A stretch of DNA of 53,257 nt, taken from positions 1 to 53,257 of the forward strand of contig CALVMX010000005.1 of NCBI GenBank assembly GCA_944349415.1, read 5' to 3'. Within the stretch, counting starts at the first letter, position 1. Every line of letters starts with the position of its first letter. The notes below the pieces were generated by a model, which was given only the letters and a program-made list of their open reading frames with translations, had not been told where the DNA came from and did no database searches. Positions 26,090-34,640 of the stretch are shown here, piece by piece. Source of the stretch: an uncultured Clostridia bacterium (GTDB lineage Bacteria > Bacillota > Clostridia > Christensenellales > UBA1242). Made by a program: the position numbers and the translations under genes.

Positions 26090-26305
26090 ATGAAAGAATT
26101 TATGACTATAATTGGCTTTGGTGCAGGGCTTATTACAGGAGCTTTACTTTATAAACATTCGCAAGAAACTAAACAGCTTGTAAATAAAGCTGAAAAGTCT
26201 GTTAAAAAAGAAATGGATATGATGAAAGAAAAAGTAGAGCCTAAACTTGAAAAAGCTAAAAAAGATATGAAAAAAGAAATCAAAAAAGTTGCTGACAGTT
26301 TATAA
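26090..26305 (+). CDS. YtxH-like small membrane-anchored protein
   Basis: A 71-residue protein with one N-terminal membrane or glycine-zipper segment (IIGFGAGLITGALLY) followed by a long, highly charged amphipathic helix rich in Lys and Glu. This is the layout of YtxH-type general stress proteins. No enzymatic motif. A consensus AGGAGG lies five bases before the ATG, suggesting strong expression. The 240-base upstream region holds a CGACA/TGTCG hairpin followed by T (about 26033-26066), which could be a leader structure or attenuator. Confidence 0.75.
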   Translation: MKEFMTIIGFGAGLITGALLYKHSQETKQLVNKAEKSVKKEMDMMKEKVEPKLEKAKKDMKKEIKKVADSL

Positions 26306-26407
26306 TTTTTCTTAATTAGTGCTTAAAAATTGATTTGTTGTAGTAGGATATTATCGTTATTTATTTGCTATGGCATGATATTATGATTTTGTTCGTTACG
26401 TTATAAA

Positions 26408-26438
26408 ACAAAAAAAGCAAGGGTTAGCCTTGCTTTTC
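26408..26438 (-). terminator. Intrinsic terminator of the SRP RNA
   Basis: Plus-strand AAGCAAGG (26415-26422) and CCTTGCTT (26428-26435) form an 8-bp stem. On the minus strand it is followed by seven T. It lies just past the SRP RNA 3' end. Confidence 0.85.
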
Positions 26439-26445
26439 TTGATAA

Positions 26446-26711
26446 CCGAGAGAATGCTTCGAAATAAATTGACTGACTGTTTCGATAGTGTCTAAACTCC
26501 ACCAAAGCAACCTTATGGCACATCGATAGGTCTCCTTAATGATGCTTCCGTCAGGATCTGACATGGTTCAGAGTTACCAATTGCATAAGACCTTGATTTC
26601 ATCGCCTACACACCACGCACATCTTCAACCAAATTACTCCTAGGCAAGCGTTCAATCCTGCTATAGCGGATTGCAGGTTACAGGGCACCGCTAACTCCCC
26701 ATCTATCTCGG
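26446..26711 (-). ncRNA. ffs: Signal recognition particle RNA, large bacterial (Bacillus) type
   Basis: The minus strand contains the helix 8 signature GAACCATGTCAG...ATCC-TGAC-GGAAGCATCATTAAG, followed by the matching AAGGAGACC and ATGTGCCATAAGGTTGC segments known from the B. subtilis scRNA. The ends CCGAGA and TCTCGG pair to close the molecule at 26706-26711 and 26446-26451, giving about 266 nucleotides, so the Alu domain is present. The apical tetraloop is TGAC (URRC class) rather than the common GGAA. It lies downstream of tadA on the same strand, the usual Bacillota arrangement, though dnaX does not follow. Confidence 0.92.
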
Positions 26712-26719
26712 TAAAAGTT

Positions 26720-26748
26720 ATTTTACTTGAAATTTTATAAAAAGTCAA
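26720..26748 (-). promoter_or_regulatory. SRP RNA promoter
   Basis: On the minus strand: TTGACT (26748-26743), 17 bases, TAAAAT (26725-26720). The predicted start falls at about 26713, next to the CCGAGA 5' end. Confidence 0.8.
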
Positions 26749-26837
26749 GTGATTTCGAAAAGTTTAAGAAGAATAAGATTTATTTTTATGGTCTAATTTA
26801 ACAAAATGTTTTATTTTGAGTTTCTTTAAATTTTTTT

Positions 26838-26958
26838 ATTGTTTATTTTGAATTTTAAATTCTTTCTTTAAAATTTTTTGTTTATTTTGAATTTTAAATT
26901 GTTTTTTTAAATTTTTATAGTTTTTTTGAGAATTTTAATTATTTTTTTAAATATTTAT
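26838..26958. repeat. Degenerate AT-rich tandem repeat, about 40-bp unit
   Basis: Copies begin near 26840, 26879 and 26919. The first two share TGTTTATTTTGAATTTTAAA and then diverge slightly; the third is more degenerate. It fills the space between the SRP RNA promoter and the end of tadA. Confidence 0.65.
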
Positions 26959-27407
26959 TTTCTTTTATTTTTAAAAAATTCTGTTAAAAGTGTGGCACAA
27001 ACTGAAGAATATTTTTCTTCTTTTTTGAGGATAGTTTTATGATTTAGGCGAGTGCTTTCAAAAATTTGCTCGCAAAGATTATCGTTTGCGTTTGTTTCAT
27101 CTGCGCCATAATAACATATCTTTATTCTTGCATTTACTATCGCTCCAGCACACATAGGGCATGGCTTCAAAGTAACGTATATTTCGCAATCATTTAAACG
27201 CCAATCATGTAGTTTTTTACATGCTTTTTCAATGGCGATAATTTCTGCATGTTTCAAAGCATTTTTAGATTTTTCTCTTATATTATAGCCTTTTGAGATT
27301 ACTTTGCCGGCTTTGACGACGCATGCTCCAATTGGAACTTCACCTTTTTTTAGTCCTTTTTTTGCCTCATTAATGGCAATTTCCATAAATTCTAAATTTT
27401 CTTTCAT
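26955..27407 (-). CDS. tadA: tRNA-specific adenosine deaminase
   Basis: Deaminates A34 to inosine in tRNA-Arg(ACG), needed for reading CGN codons. The 150-residue protein has the zinc/catalytic motif HAE at residues 53-55 and PCPMCAGAI with both zinc Cys (83 and 86). The Arg/Lys-rich C-terminal helix also fits. The ATG has no Shine-Dalgarno; a TAAAAT -10 box lies six bases upstream, so the transcript is predicted to be leaderless. SRP RNA follows on the same strand from its own promoter. Confidence 0.96.
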   Translation of the reverse strand: MKENLEFMEIAINEAKKGLKKGEVPIGACVVKAGKVISKGYNIREKSKNALKHAEIIAIEKACKKLHDWRLNDCEIYVTLKPCPMCAGAIVNARIKICYYGADETNANDNLCEQIFESTRLNHKTILKKEEKYSSVCATLLTEFFKNKRK

Positions 27408-27413
27408 GCAAAT

Positions 27414-27442
27414 ATTTTAACTCAAAAATTTTTTTAAGTCCA
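27414..27442 (-). promoter_or_regulatory. Leaderless promoter of tadA
   Basis: Minus strand TGGACT (27442-27437), 17 bases, TAAAAT (27419-27414); the ATG starts seven bases further at 27407. Confidence 0.75.
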
Positions 27443-27451
27443 CTAATATTC

Positions 27452-27480
27452 TTGTTTTTTTTCTTAAATTGTGCTATATT
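27452..27480 (+). promoter_or_regulatory. Leaderless promoter of the first CPBP gene
   Basis: TTGTTT (27452-27457), 17 bases, TGC extension and TATATT (27475-27480). The ATG at 27487 is exactly seven bases past the -10. Confidence 0.8.
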
Positions 27481-27486
27481 TTGACT

Positions 27487-28521
27487 ATGGAAAAAAATAT
27501 TGATATAAAAGATTTCAAAAAAACAGTTGCAAAACGCAATTTTTATAACACAAATGATGCAGGAAAGGTTTTCCTTTTTGCTCTCTTATTGCCTTTTGTG
27601 GTTTCGCTTGTTTTTTCGTTTATAGGCTATGCTATAGCTCGTGGTGTGGGAATCGCATTTACTGAAGGTGAGAGTTGGATAAGGACTCTTTATGATAATT
27701 ATCTTTGGTTTTCCATTCCATATGCTCTTATTTCACAAATTTCGTTTATTTGTCTATTTTTTACCTACAACAAAGTTAATCGCATATCCTTAAAAGCGGC
27801 AAAAGTTAAATTTAAAAAGATAAATCCAGTTGTAGCGGTTATATCTGCAGTTTTTGGTATAATTTTTGTAATTTGTCTATATGGACTTATTGAGGGCTGT
27901 TTTGGCACACTATTTGACATGTGGGGAATTACAACCGATCCAAATCCAATTCCACTCAATAATTTTGGTTGGTATGTCTTTTATGTTATCTTTTTTGCTG
28001 CTGTTCCGGCAATTTGCGAAGAACTTATTTTTAGAGGGATGATTTTTAATGGACTTAAAAGAGGAATTGGCAGTATTTGGGCAATAATATTGTCAAGTCT
28101 ACTGTTTGCGCTTATTCATCAAAATATAAATCAGTTTATCTATCCGTTCATTATGGGCTGTGTGTTTGCAATTTTAATGAATAAGACGAATAATCTTATC
28201 TATCCAATTTTAATGCACTTTTTCAATAATTTGACAACAGTGACAATTCAATATTTAATGAACATTGGTGCCATTAATTTAAATTTGACGGTGGGAGCGG
28301 TTTATGTTGTGGTTTCACTTATTCTGGCGCTTGTTGTTGGTGTATTGTTCTTCCTTTTCTACTTTTTCTATCTTCGAAAAAAAGATTTCGCGGACAGTGC
28401 GACGGAAGGTGAAGAATACGTTGGAAAAGATCCGATTTTTATTGGCAAACTTCCACTGACGATGTATGCCGGAATCGCACTTTCAATTATATTTATTGTT
28501 ATAAATGCGGTCATGGGGTAA
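27487..28521 (+). CDS. CPBP-family intramembrane metalloprotease
   Basis: A 344-residue membrane protein with about eight hydrophobic segments and the three CPBP (Abi, Rce1-like) motifs: AICEELIFRGMI, LLFALIHQNINQF and LMHFFNN. These carry the Glu-Glu, Arg and His residues of the glutamic intramembrane protease site. Family members include CAAX proteases and bacteriocin-immunity proteins; the substrate here is unknown. An in-frame TTG at 27469 lies upstream of the -10 box, so the ATG at 27487 is used. No Shine-Dalgarno. It is followed closely by a second CPBP gene. Confidence 0.88.
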   Translation: MEKNIDIKDFKKTVAKRNFYNTNDAGKVFLFALLLPFVVSLVFSFIGYAIARGVGIAFTEGESWIRTLYDNYLWFSIPYALISQISFICLFFTYNKVNRISLKAAKVKFKKINPVVAVISAVFGIIFVICLYGLIEGCFGTLFDMWGITTDPNPIPLNNFGWYVFYVIFFAAVPAICEELIFRGMIFNGLKRGIGSIWAIILSSLLFALIHQNINQFIYPFIMGCVFAILMNKTNNLIYPILMHFFNNLTTVTIQYLMNIGAINLNLTVGAVYVVVSLILALVVGVLFFLFYFFYLRKKDFADSATEGEEYVGKDPIFIGKLPLTMYAGIALSIIFIVINAVMG

Positions 28522-28543
28522 TACAATAATTTAGAGGTTTAGT

Positions 28544-29677
28544 GTGGGAAAGAAATATGCTTTTGCGTCTAGTTTAATATATTTTATTGTTGTTTGCATT
28601 TTTGTTACTATAAGAATGTTAAACTATTTTGGGCTTTTATCATTTTTAGGAGACTACGGCACTTATATTGTCAATGGCATTTTGCAACTTGGCATACTCT
28701 TTTTCTTTTCCATTTTTATGTTTAAATTTTTGACAAAGCAAAGCTTAAAAAAGACGTTATATAATTTTTCTTACACAAAAGTTTCTTTCAGGGTTATATT
28801 AATTTCAATTGGGCTTGGAGTTGTTGTCTATTTTTTAAATATCTTTATTGCCAGTTTTTTCAACGCAATTTTGACAAGTATGGGCTATGAATTTTCTTCC
28901 TCTTCGTCAACAGGAAATGTGACAATTTGGACTCTAGTGCTTGGCCTTATCTTCACAGCGGTTTTGCCGGCAATATGTGAGGAAAACTTGCATCGTGGCA
29001 TGCTCCTTTTTGGCAATACTGGAATGGGTATGAAAAATAATATTCTATTGACTGGTCTTATGTTTGGACTGCTCCACATGAATATTGAACAATTCTTTTA
29101 TGCAACCATTATCGGTATCTTTCTCAATTTTGTGTTGTATATCACAGAAAGCGTGTATCCATGCATGATAATCCACTTTATGAACAACGGAATCGGAGTG
29201 CTTTTGTCTTATCTCACTGCCACGAACACGATTCAAGGCGGTTTATTTGCGAAATTAAACGAAATTACAGCGAATAATGCTTTAGTCGGCTTTATTTTAA
29301 TCTTTATTATCGTTTTGGTTTTGGTTGTTTTGCTTTTATATCTTGTTCGACTTCTTATTAAATATAGCTTTGAAGACGGCTTTAAAGCAAAACAAAAGGC
29401 GGTGCAACAACTTGTCTCTCGCGTAGGCTTTTTCAACGATATTCAGAAAATAAAAAGTGGGGAGTCATATGATGACTTTCTAACAGATGAAGAAAAAGGA
29501 CTTGCTTTTCTTTCACTTGAGGAATTAAAAGACAAAATTCAGGAAAATCCAGAAAATTTTGTTATTCAAAAACCAAAACGCGAAAAAATGGAAACTAGAA
29601 CAAAAATCCTCTTAATTGCTTCCATTGTTTTGATGTCGGCAGTTACTCTTTTTACTCTCATTTGGGGGCTTTTATGA
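28544..29677 (+). CDS. Second CPBP-family intramembrane metalloprotease
   Basis: A 377-residue membrane protein, about eight hydrophobic segments, with motif 1 AICEENLHRGMLLFG (His where Phe is usual), motif 2 FGLLHMNIEQFF and motif 3 IIHFMNN. A charged cytoplasmic stretch of about 90 residues precedes a final transmembrane helix. The start is GTG at 28544 with AGAGG seven bases upstream. It sits 22 bases after the first CPBP gene, and the pair probably arose by duplication and may work together. The stop overlaps rlmH (ATGA). Confidence 0.87.
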   Translation: MGKKYAFASSLIYFIVVCIFVTIRMLNYFGLLSFLGDYGTYIVNGILQLGILFFFSIFMFKFLTKQSLKKTLYNFSYTKVSFRVILISIGLGVVVYFLNIFIASFFNAILTSMGYEFSSSSSTGNVTIWTLVLGLIFTAVLPAICEENLHRGMLLFGNTGMGMKNNILLTGLMFGLLHMNIEQFFYATIIGIFLNFVLYITESVYPCMIIHFMNNGIGVLLSYLTATNTIQGGLFAKLNEITANNALVGFILIFIIVLVLVVLLLYLVRLLIKYSFEDGFKAKQKAVQQLVSRVGFFNDIQKIKSGESYDDFLTDEEKGLAFLSLEELKDKIQENPENFVIQKPKREKMETRTKILLIASIVLMSAVTLFTLIWGLL

Positions 29678-30132
29678 TGACGATTAATATTGTTTGTGTT
29701 GGAAATTTGAAAGAAAAATTTTCTCTAGACGAACAAAATGAATATTTAAAACGCCTATCAGCATTTTGTAAAGTAAACATTATTGAACTTAAAGAACAAA
29801 ATAAATATGAAAATGTGGAAGTGATTAAACAAAAAGAAGGAGAAGAGATATTAAAAAATATTTCCTCTTGTACATACCTTTGTGATATTGAAGGAAAACA
29901 ATTTTCTAGTGCTTCATTTGCTGAAAACATAAAAAATGTGGCAAACGAAACTTCAAAATTAACATTTGTTATTGGTGGTTCTTATGGTGTTAGCGAAGAG
30001 GTTAAAAATACCATCAAAAATAAAATTTCTTTTTCCAAAATGACATTTCCTCACAATCTCTTTAGAATTATGTTACTTGAACAAATTTATCGTGCATTTA
30101 CTATTTTGTCGGGCAAAAAATATAATAAATAA
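29674..30132 (+). CDS. rlmH: 23S rRNA (pseudouridine1915-N3)-methyltransferase RlmH
   Basis: SPOUT-class methyltransferase that modifies helix 69 of 23S rRNA. The 152-residue protein has the SAM-knot motif FVIGGSYGVSEEV and the C-terminal HNLFRIMLLEQIYRAFTIL. The last residues are KYNK, where YHK is usual. ATG at 29674 overlaps the preceding stop by four bases; a second ATG follows at 29677. It is the last gene of the CPBP run. Confidence 0.95.
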   Translation: MMTINIVCVGNLKEKFSLDEQNEYLKRLSAFCKVNIIELKEQNKYENVEVIKQKEGEEILKNISSCTYLCDIEGKQFSSASFAENIKNVANETSKLTFVIGGSYGVSEEVKNTIKNKISFSKMTFPHNLFRIMLLEQIYRAFTILSGKKYNK

Positions 30133-30252
30133 GTGCATGTAATGAATTTCAAACGTGTAACTTCTAGAGAATTTAAACTTTTATAATTATGTAATTGTAA
30201 GAATTAAAACATTAAAACTTAAAATAATTCTTTTTTAATTTGCTCAAAATGC
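30133..30252. other. AT-rich spacer, no gene seen
   Basis: Between rlmH and the rpsB promoter nothing gene-like or strongly structured is visible. Confidence 0.5.
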
Positions 30253-30281
30253 TTGCTTTTATTTTTTCTTTATGTTATAAT
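30253..30281 (+). promoter_or_regulatory. rpsB-tsf promoter
   Basis: TTGCTT (30253-30258), 17 bases, TGT extension and TATAAT (30276-30281). Start expected near 30288, giving a leader of about 206 bases. Confidence 0.8.
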
Positions 30282-30287
30282 CATCGC

Positions 30288-30493
30288 GTCATTGAGACAA
30301 ATATGCACTCAAAGAACATTTTTGAATCGGTTGCCTGAACGCTTTATGATTCTGTATTTTCTATGTTAAATTTTACTAACTTAGAAATTGTTAAGATTTA
30401 TTTTGAATTTATCATAAGGCAAAAGAGGAATCTTGGGTTGGTTTAAAGAGTTAAAAACTTTGGGGAAGGACAAAAACAAGGAGGTTATTTATT
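30288..30493 (+). promoter_or_regulatory. Structured rpsB leader (candidate ribosomal-protein autoregulatory leader)
   Basis: TTGCC (30331-30335) pairs with GGCAA (30418-30422), and TTATGAT (30344-30350) with ATCATAA (30411-30417), forming a long helix with an 8-base one-sided bulge. The helix encloses an AT-rich loop. S2 leaders that control rpsB are known in several bacterial groups; assignment here is by position and structure only. AAGGAGG precedes the rpsB ATG. Confidence 0.55.
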
Positions 30494-31432
30494 ATGTCAG
30501 TTATTTCAATGAAACAACTTCTAGAGGCTGGCGTTCACTTCGGTCATCAGACAAGAAAGTGGAACCCTAAAATGAAACAATACATTTTCACTGCCAGAAA
30601 TGATATTCACATTTTAAATCTTGAAGTTACATCTGAGCAAGTTGATAAGGCTTACTCATTCGTTCGTGATGTCGTTGCATCCGGTAAATCTGTTCTCTTC
30701 GTGGGAACTAAAAAACAAGCGCAAGAAGCTGTTAAAGAAGAAGCTGAAAGATGCGGAATGTTTTATGTTAACACTCGTTGGCTCGGCGGAACTTTGACAA
30801 ATTTCAAAACTATCAGAAACAGAATTGAAAGATTAAACAAGCTTAATCAAATGGAAAAAGTTGGAGAATTCGACCTTCTTCCTAAAAAAGAAGTTGCTCT
30901 TTTAAAACAAGAAAGAGATAAACTTGAGAAAAATCTTGGCGGAATTAAAGAAATGCGCGAACTTCCTGGCGTTCTTTTCGTTGTTGACCCTACAAACGAA
31001 AAAATCTGCGTTCACGAAGCTAACATTTTGAATATTCCTGTTGTATCTCTCGTTGATACAAACTGCGACCCTTCAAATGTTACTGTGGTTATTCCTGGTA
31101 ACGATGATGCTATTCGCTCTGTTAAACTCATTGCAAGCGCTATTGCTGATGCTGTTATTGAAGCAAGAGAAGGCGTTTCAATGAAGAAAGACGAAAACGA
31201 AAGTGAAGACGAAAAGGTTGACCTTGAAAGTTTACTCACTGAGGCTAAACCTAGTTTAGAACTCGCTGAAGCAGGAGAAGAAGTTAAGAAAACTAACAAA
31301 AAACCTAAGAAAAAACCTGCTCAAAAGAAAGAAAAGGTAGAGGCTAAAGAGGAAAAAGCTGAGGCAAAGGCTGAAACTTCGGAAGAAGTTAAAGAAGAAA
31401 AAACTGAAACTGCAAAAACTGATGCAGAATAA
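30494..31432 (+). CDS. rpsB: 30S ribosomal protein S2 with long acidic/Lys C-terminal tail
   Basis: Small-subunit protein required for S1 and mRNA binding. The S2 core (residues 1-225) is complete: [31 protein letters not shown] and [15 protein letters not shown]. At 312 residues it exceeds the usual 230-260 because of a C-terminal extension of about 85 residues rich in Lys, Glu and Ala, with [13 protein letters not shown] followed by EAKAE-like repeats. The tail is probably disordered; extended S2 tails occur sporadically in bacteria. Forms an operon with tsf. Confidence 0.97.
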   Translation: MSVISMKQLLEAGVHFGHQTRKWNPKMKQYIFTARNDIHILNLEVTSEQVDKAYSFVRDVVASGKSVLFVGTKKQAQEAVKEEAERCGMFYVNTRWLGGTLTNFKTIRNRIERLNKLNQMEKVGEFDLLPKKEVALLKQERDKLEKNLGGIKEMRELPGVLFVVDPTNEKICVHEANILNIPVVSLVDTNCDPSNVTVVIPGNDDAIRSVKLIASAIADAVIEAREGVSMKKDENESEDEKVDLESLLTEAKPSLELAEAGEEVKKTNKKPKKKPAQKKEKVEAKEEKAEAKAETSEEVKEEKTETAKTDAE

Positions 31433-31451
31433 TTAAAAGGAGATTAAATTT

Positions 31452-32105
31452 ATGAGTTTTACTGCACAAGATGTTGCTAAATTAAGAGCACAAACAGGTG
31501 TTGGGATGATGGAATGTAAAAATGCACTCACTGAAGCCAACGGAGATTTTGAAAAGGCTATTGTTATTCTTCGTGAAAGAGGATTAAAGGCTGTTGATAA
31601 GAAACAAGGAAGAATCGCTTCTGAAGGTTTGGTTGCTTCATATATCCATATGGGCGGAAAAATCGGCGTTCTTGTTGAAGTTAACTGTGAAACCGACTTT
31701 GTTGCTAAAAGCGATGATTTCCAAGTTTTAGTTAAAGATATTGCTATGCACATTGCTGCTGCAAATCCTAAGTATGTTACTGAAGCTGAAGTTCCAACGG
31801 CTGAACTTGATGCTGAAAAAGAAATTTTGAAAGTTCAAGCACTCAACGAAGGAAAACCAGCAAATATCGTTGAAAAAATGATCGAAGGAAGAATTAAGAA
31901 GTATTATGAAGATGTTTGCCTTCTTAATCAACCTTTTGTTAAAGATAGCAGTAAAACCATTAAAGATATCTTGACAGAGGCAACTTTGAAAATCGGAGAA
32001 AAAATTTCTATTCGTCGTTTTGTTCGTTATGAACTTGGCGAAGGTTTGGAAAAGAGAAACGATAATTTGGCAGAAGAAGTTGCAAAGCAAATGGCTGGAA
32101 AATAA
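31452..32105 (+). CDS. tsf: Translation elongation factor Ts
   Basis: Nucleotide exchange factor for EF-Tu. The 217-residue protein shows the N-terminal UBA-like domain with LRAQTGVGMMECKNAL and the core signature VEVNCETDFVAKSDDF. It lacks one of the two core subdomains of the E. coli protein, as is normal for the short EF-Ts found in many bacteria. AAAAGGAG precedes the ATG 20 bases after rpsB. A terminator follows, so pyrH, the common next gene, is not part of this operon. Confidence 0.97.
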   Translation: MSFTAQDVAKLRAQTGVGMMECKNALTEANGDFEKAIVILRERGLKAVDKKQGRIASEGLVASYIHMGGKIGVLVEVNCETDFVAKSDDFQVLVKDIAMHIAAANPKYVTEAEVPTAELDAEKEILKVQALNEGKPANIVEKMIEGRIKKYYEDVCLLNQPFVKDSSKTIKDILTEATLKIGEKISIRRFVRYELGEGLEKRNDNLAEEVAKQMAGK

Positions 32106-32116
32106 GCTTTTAGTTT

Positions 32117-32153
32117 AAGCCACGCGATTATTACAGCGTGGCTTTAATTTTTG
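32117..32153 (+). terminator. Terminator of rpsB-tsf
   Basis: AAGCCACGC (32117-32125) pairs with GCGTGGCTT (32136-32144), then TAATTTTTG. Confidence 0.85.
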
Positions 32154-32254
32154 TGCAATAATTCAATTTTATGTTATTTTTAAATACTCGCATAAAATTT
32201 GGAGCATATTTAATCTTATATTTTTTCGCCTTTTCTTGTTTTCTTGCAATTTTA

Positions 32255-32284
32255 TTTGCAAAATTTTTGCTTTTAATATATAAT
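32255..32284 (+). promoter_or_regulatory. frr promoter
   Basis: TTTGCA (32255-32260), 18 bases, TATAAT (32279-32284). AAGGAG follows at about 32294 for the ATG at 32306. Confidence 0.6.
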
Positions 32285-32305
32285 GAACTAGATAAGGAGA
32301 TTTTT

Positions 32306-32872
32306 ATGAACGAAATGGTTGATGAAATTTTTTCAACACTTAAGGAAGATTTAGTAAAAGCATATTCTCACCAACAAAATGAATATCTTGTTATAAGAGC
32401 GGGAAGAGCAAATCCTCACATTTTAGACAAGGTTATGGTGGAATATTATGGCGTTATGACTCCTATTAACCAAATGGGGACAATTTCGGTTTCTGAAGCA
32501 AGAATTCTTAACATTAACATTTGGGACCAAAGCCAAATTAAAAATGTTGTGAAGGCAATAATTCAAGCAGATGTTGGCATCACTCCAACTGATGACGGAA
32601 AAACTATTAGACTTGTTTTTCCTATGCTGACAGAAGAGAGAAGAAAGGAAATTGTAAAGCAAGTCAAGAAAATAGCTGAAGAAACCAAGGTTACTATGCG
32701 CAATGCTCGTCGTGACAGTCTTGATATCTTAAAAGACCTCAAAAAAGACAGTGCTTTATCCGAGGACGAATTTGCTCAGGCAGAAAAAGACGTTCAAAAG
32801 ATGATAGATAAATACACATCTCTTGCAGATACCCTTGCAAGTGAGAAGGAAGACGAGGTTATGAAAGTTTAA
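32306..32872 (+). CDS. frr: Ribosome recycling factor
   Basis: Splits post-termination ribosomes together with EF-G. The 188-residue three-helix-bundle protein contains VIRAGRANPHILDKVMVEYYG and the RRKEIVKQVKKIAEETKVTMRN-type helix, cut here into VKKIAEETKVTMRNARRD. The frame extends 45 codons upstream, but that stretch covers the promoter; the ATG at 32306 with AAGGAG seven bases before it is the real start. It heads the frr-uppS-cdsA-rseP unit. Confidence 0.97.
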   Translation: MNEMVDEIFSTLKEDLVKAYSHQQNEYLVIRAGRANPHILDKVMVEYYGVMTPINQMGTISVSEARILNINIWDQSQIKNVVKAIIQADVGITPTDDGKTIRLVFPMLTEERRKEIVKQVKKIAEETKVTMRNARRDSLDILKDLKKDSALSEDEFAQAEKDVQKMIDKYTSLADTLASEKEDEVMKV

Positions 32873-32882
32873 TAGGGGTATT

Positions 32883-33578
32883 ATGAAAAATATAAAATCA
32901 TATCCAACTCACATTGCTTTTATTATGGACGGAAACAGGCGTTGGGCAAAAAAAAGAGGATTTCCTAAATTTTATGGACATAAAAAAGGCGCAGATAGGC
33001 TTGTAGAGATAATTAAGGAGTTGTCTAAAATCGAAGAAATCAAATATGCTTCATTTTTCGCTTTTTCCACGGAGAATTGGAACAGAGAACAAGAAGAAAT
33101 TGATGCCATTTTTAAAATAGTTTCTACAATGTTTGACGAAAACGAAGAAGATTTTAAAAATTGGAATATAAAATTTGTGGCTATGGGTGACATCTCTCGT
33201 TTTCCAAATGAAATTCAAAAAAGAATTATAAAAGCAGTGAAAAATAGCAAAAATAATACTGGGCTTGTAGTCAACTTAGCACTCAATTATGGCGGAAGAG
33301 ACGATATTGTTCATGCGGTAAACAAACTTATTGAAAGTGGTATTAAAAAAGTGACTGAGGAAGATATTTCTAAAAATTTATACTCTTTTCCCGCTCCAGA
33401 TATAGATTTTGTTATTCGAACGAGTGGAGAAATGAGAATTTCTAATTTTATGCTTTTTCATCTTGCTTATAGTGAAATGTATTTTCCAAAAGTTTGCTGG
33501 CCAGCATTCAATAAAAGACAATTATATAAAGCTTTAAATATTTATTCTAAACGTAACAGAAGATTCGGAGGAAATTAA
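32883..33578 (+). CDS. uppS: Undecaprenyl diphosphate synthase (isoprenyl transferase)
   Basis: Cis-prenyltransferase that makes the C55 lipid carrier for cell-wall synthesis. The 231-residue protein shows FIMDGNRRWAKKRG with the catalytic Asp, FSTENWNR, and RTSGEMRISNFMLFHLAYSE. Length is standard. It begins 10 bases after frr and its stop shares one base with the cdsA ATG. Confidence 0.96.
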   Translation: MKNIKSYPTHIAFIMDGNRRWAKKRGFPKFYGHKKGADRLVEIIKELSKIEEIKYASFFAFSTENWNREQEEIDAIFKIVSTMFDENEEDFKNWNIKFVAMGDISRFPNEIQKRIIKAVKNSKNNTGLVVNLALNYGGRDDIVHAVNKLIESGIKKVTEEDISKNLYSFPAPDIDFVIRTSGEMRISNFMLFHLAYSEMYFPKVCWPAFNKRQLYKALNIYSKRNRRFGGN

Positions 33579-34549
33579 TGAAAAAACGAGTTTATTCATC
33601 AATACTTATAGTTTTAATTTTAGCAATACTTTTTGTTTTAAAGATTACCGTTCCAAGTTTTGGCGCGTATTTCTTTGATGCACTTTTTGGAGTTTTAGCT
33701 TGTATTGCCGCTTATGAAATGTCTAAACTTATGGCAAAAACTAAACTTTACAATTATCAAGTCTTATCGGTTATATTTCCAGCAGTTATTCTTGCTGTGA
33801 ACCTTGTTTGTGTTTTCTATGCAGGTGCAAACAGTGATATTTATTGGGTTCTATGGGCTATCTTAATTGATATTGGCTTAATGCTACTCACAGTTTTAGG
33901 AGCATTTTTAATTGGACTTTGCACGCGTAAGAAAATTCTAAGTGAAATGGCTACTCGTGAAGTAAAAAATATGTCTACAACAAAGTTTTTATTTAAAAAG
34001 TGCCTTAACACTTTAATTATTTTTGTTTATCCATCCTTTTTCTTCTTATTCTTCATTTTTGTAAATCATATCAACGAACTTGCACTTACTAAATTCGTTG
34101 ACTTAAGTGTTGATATTTCTATTTTGGTTTTGTTTACAGCTATATTAATTCCTATGTTTGTCGACACATTTTCCATGCTCACAGGCTCTCTTATTGGCGG
34201 TAAAAAATTGTGTCCACGAGTAAGTCCTGGAAAGACAGTTTCTGGAACAGTCGGCGGAATCCTTTGGTCAATTTTACTTTCTAGTTGTGTTTGGCTTATT
34301 TTTGCAAATATTTCTGGTTATGATTTCCTTTGGTCAAGTTTTCCAATTTGGGGATACTTAATCATCGTGCTTGTAGGCTCAGTTATTGCCATATGTGGTG
34401 ACTTGTTTGAATCTATTATCAAAAGAAGAGCTGGTGTGAAAGACAGCGGTAGATTTATTCCAGGTCATGGCGGTCTTCTTGACAGAATCGACTCTTACAT
34501 CTTTATCGCTCCATATATTTTACTTGCATTCTGGATTTTTGCATTATAA
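33578..34549 (+). CDS. cdsA: Phosphatidate cytidylyltransferase
   Basis: Makes CDP-diacylglycerol for phospholipid synthesis. A 323-residue polytopic membrane protein, about eight transmembrane segments, with the family signature KRRAGVKDSGRFIPGHGG followed by LLDRIDS. The N-terminal part (about residues 100-150) is longer than in some homologues and carries a basic cytoplasmic loop. It overlaps uppS by one base. dxr, often located next, is absent. Confidence 0.95.
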   Translation: MKKRVYSSILIVLILAILFVLKITVPSFGAYFFDALFGVLACIAAYEMSKLMAKTKLYNYQVLSVIFPAVILAVNLVCVFYAGANSDIYWVLWAILIDIGLMLLTVLGAFLIGLCTRKKILSEMATREVKNMSTTKFLFKKCLNTLIIFVYPSFFFLFFIFVNHINELALTKFVDLSVDISILVLFTAILIPMFVDTFSMLTGSLIGGKKLCPRVSPGKTVSGTVGGILWSILLSSCVWLIFANISGYDFLWSSFPIWGYLIIVLVGSVIAICGDLFESIIKRRAGVKDSGRFIPGHGGLLDRIDSYIFIAPYILLAFWIFAL

Positions 34550-34640
34550 TTAATTTTGAATTAAAAATAATAAAATTAATCTCAAAACTACAAACTCAAG
34601 ATAAGTCAGTTTTTCACAATTATGTTTTTAGGATAGATTT

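Noticed and set aside
32171..32305. 45-codon N-terminal extension of frr with a membrane-like stretch
   Set aside because: It covers the promoter and the ribosome-binding site; RRF has no such domain and the ATG at 32306 is correctly spaced from AAGGAG.
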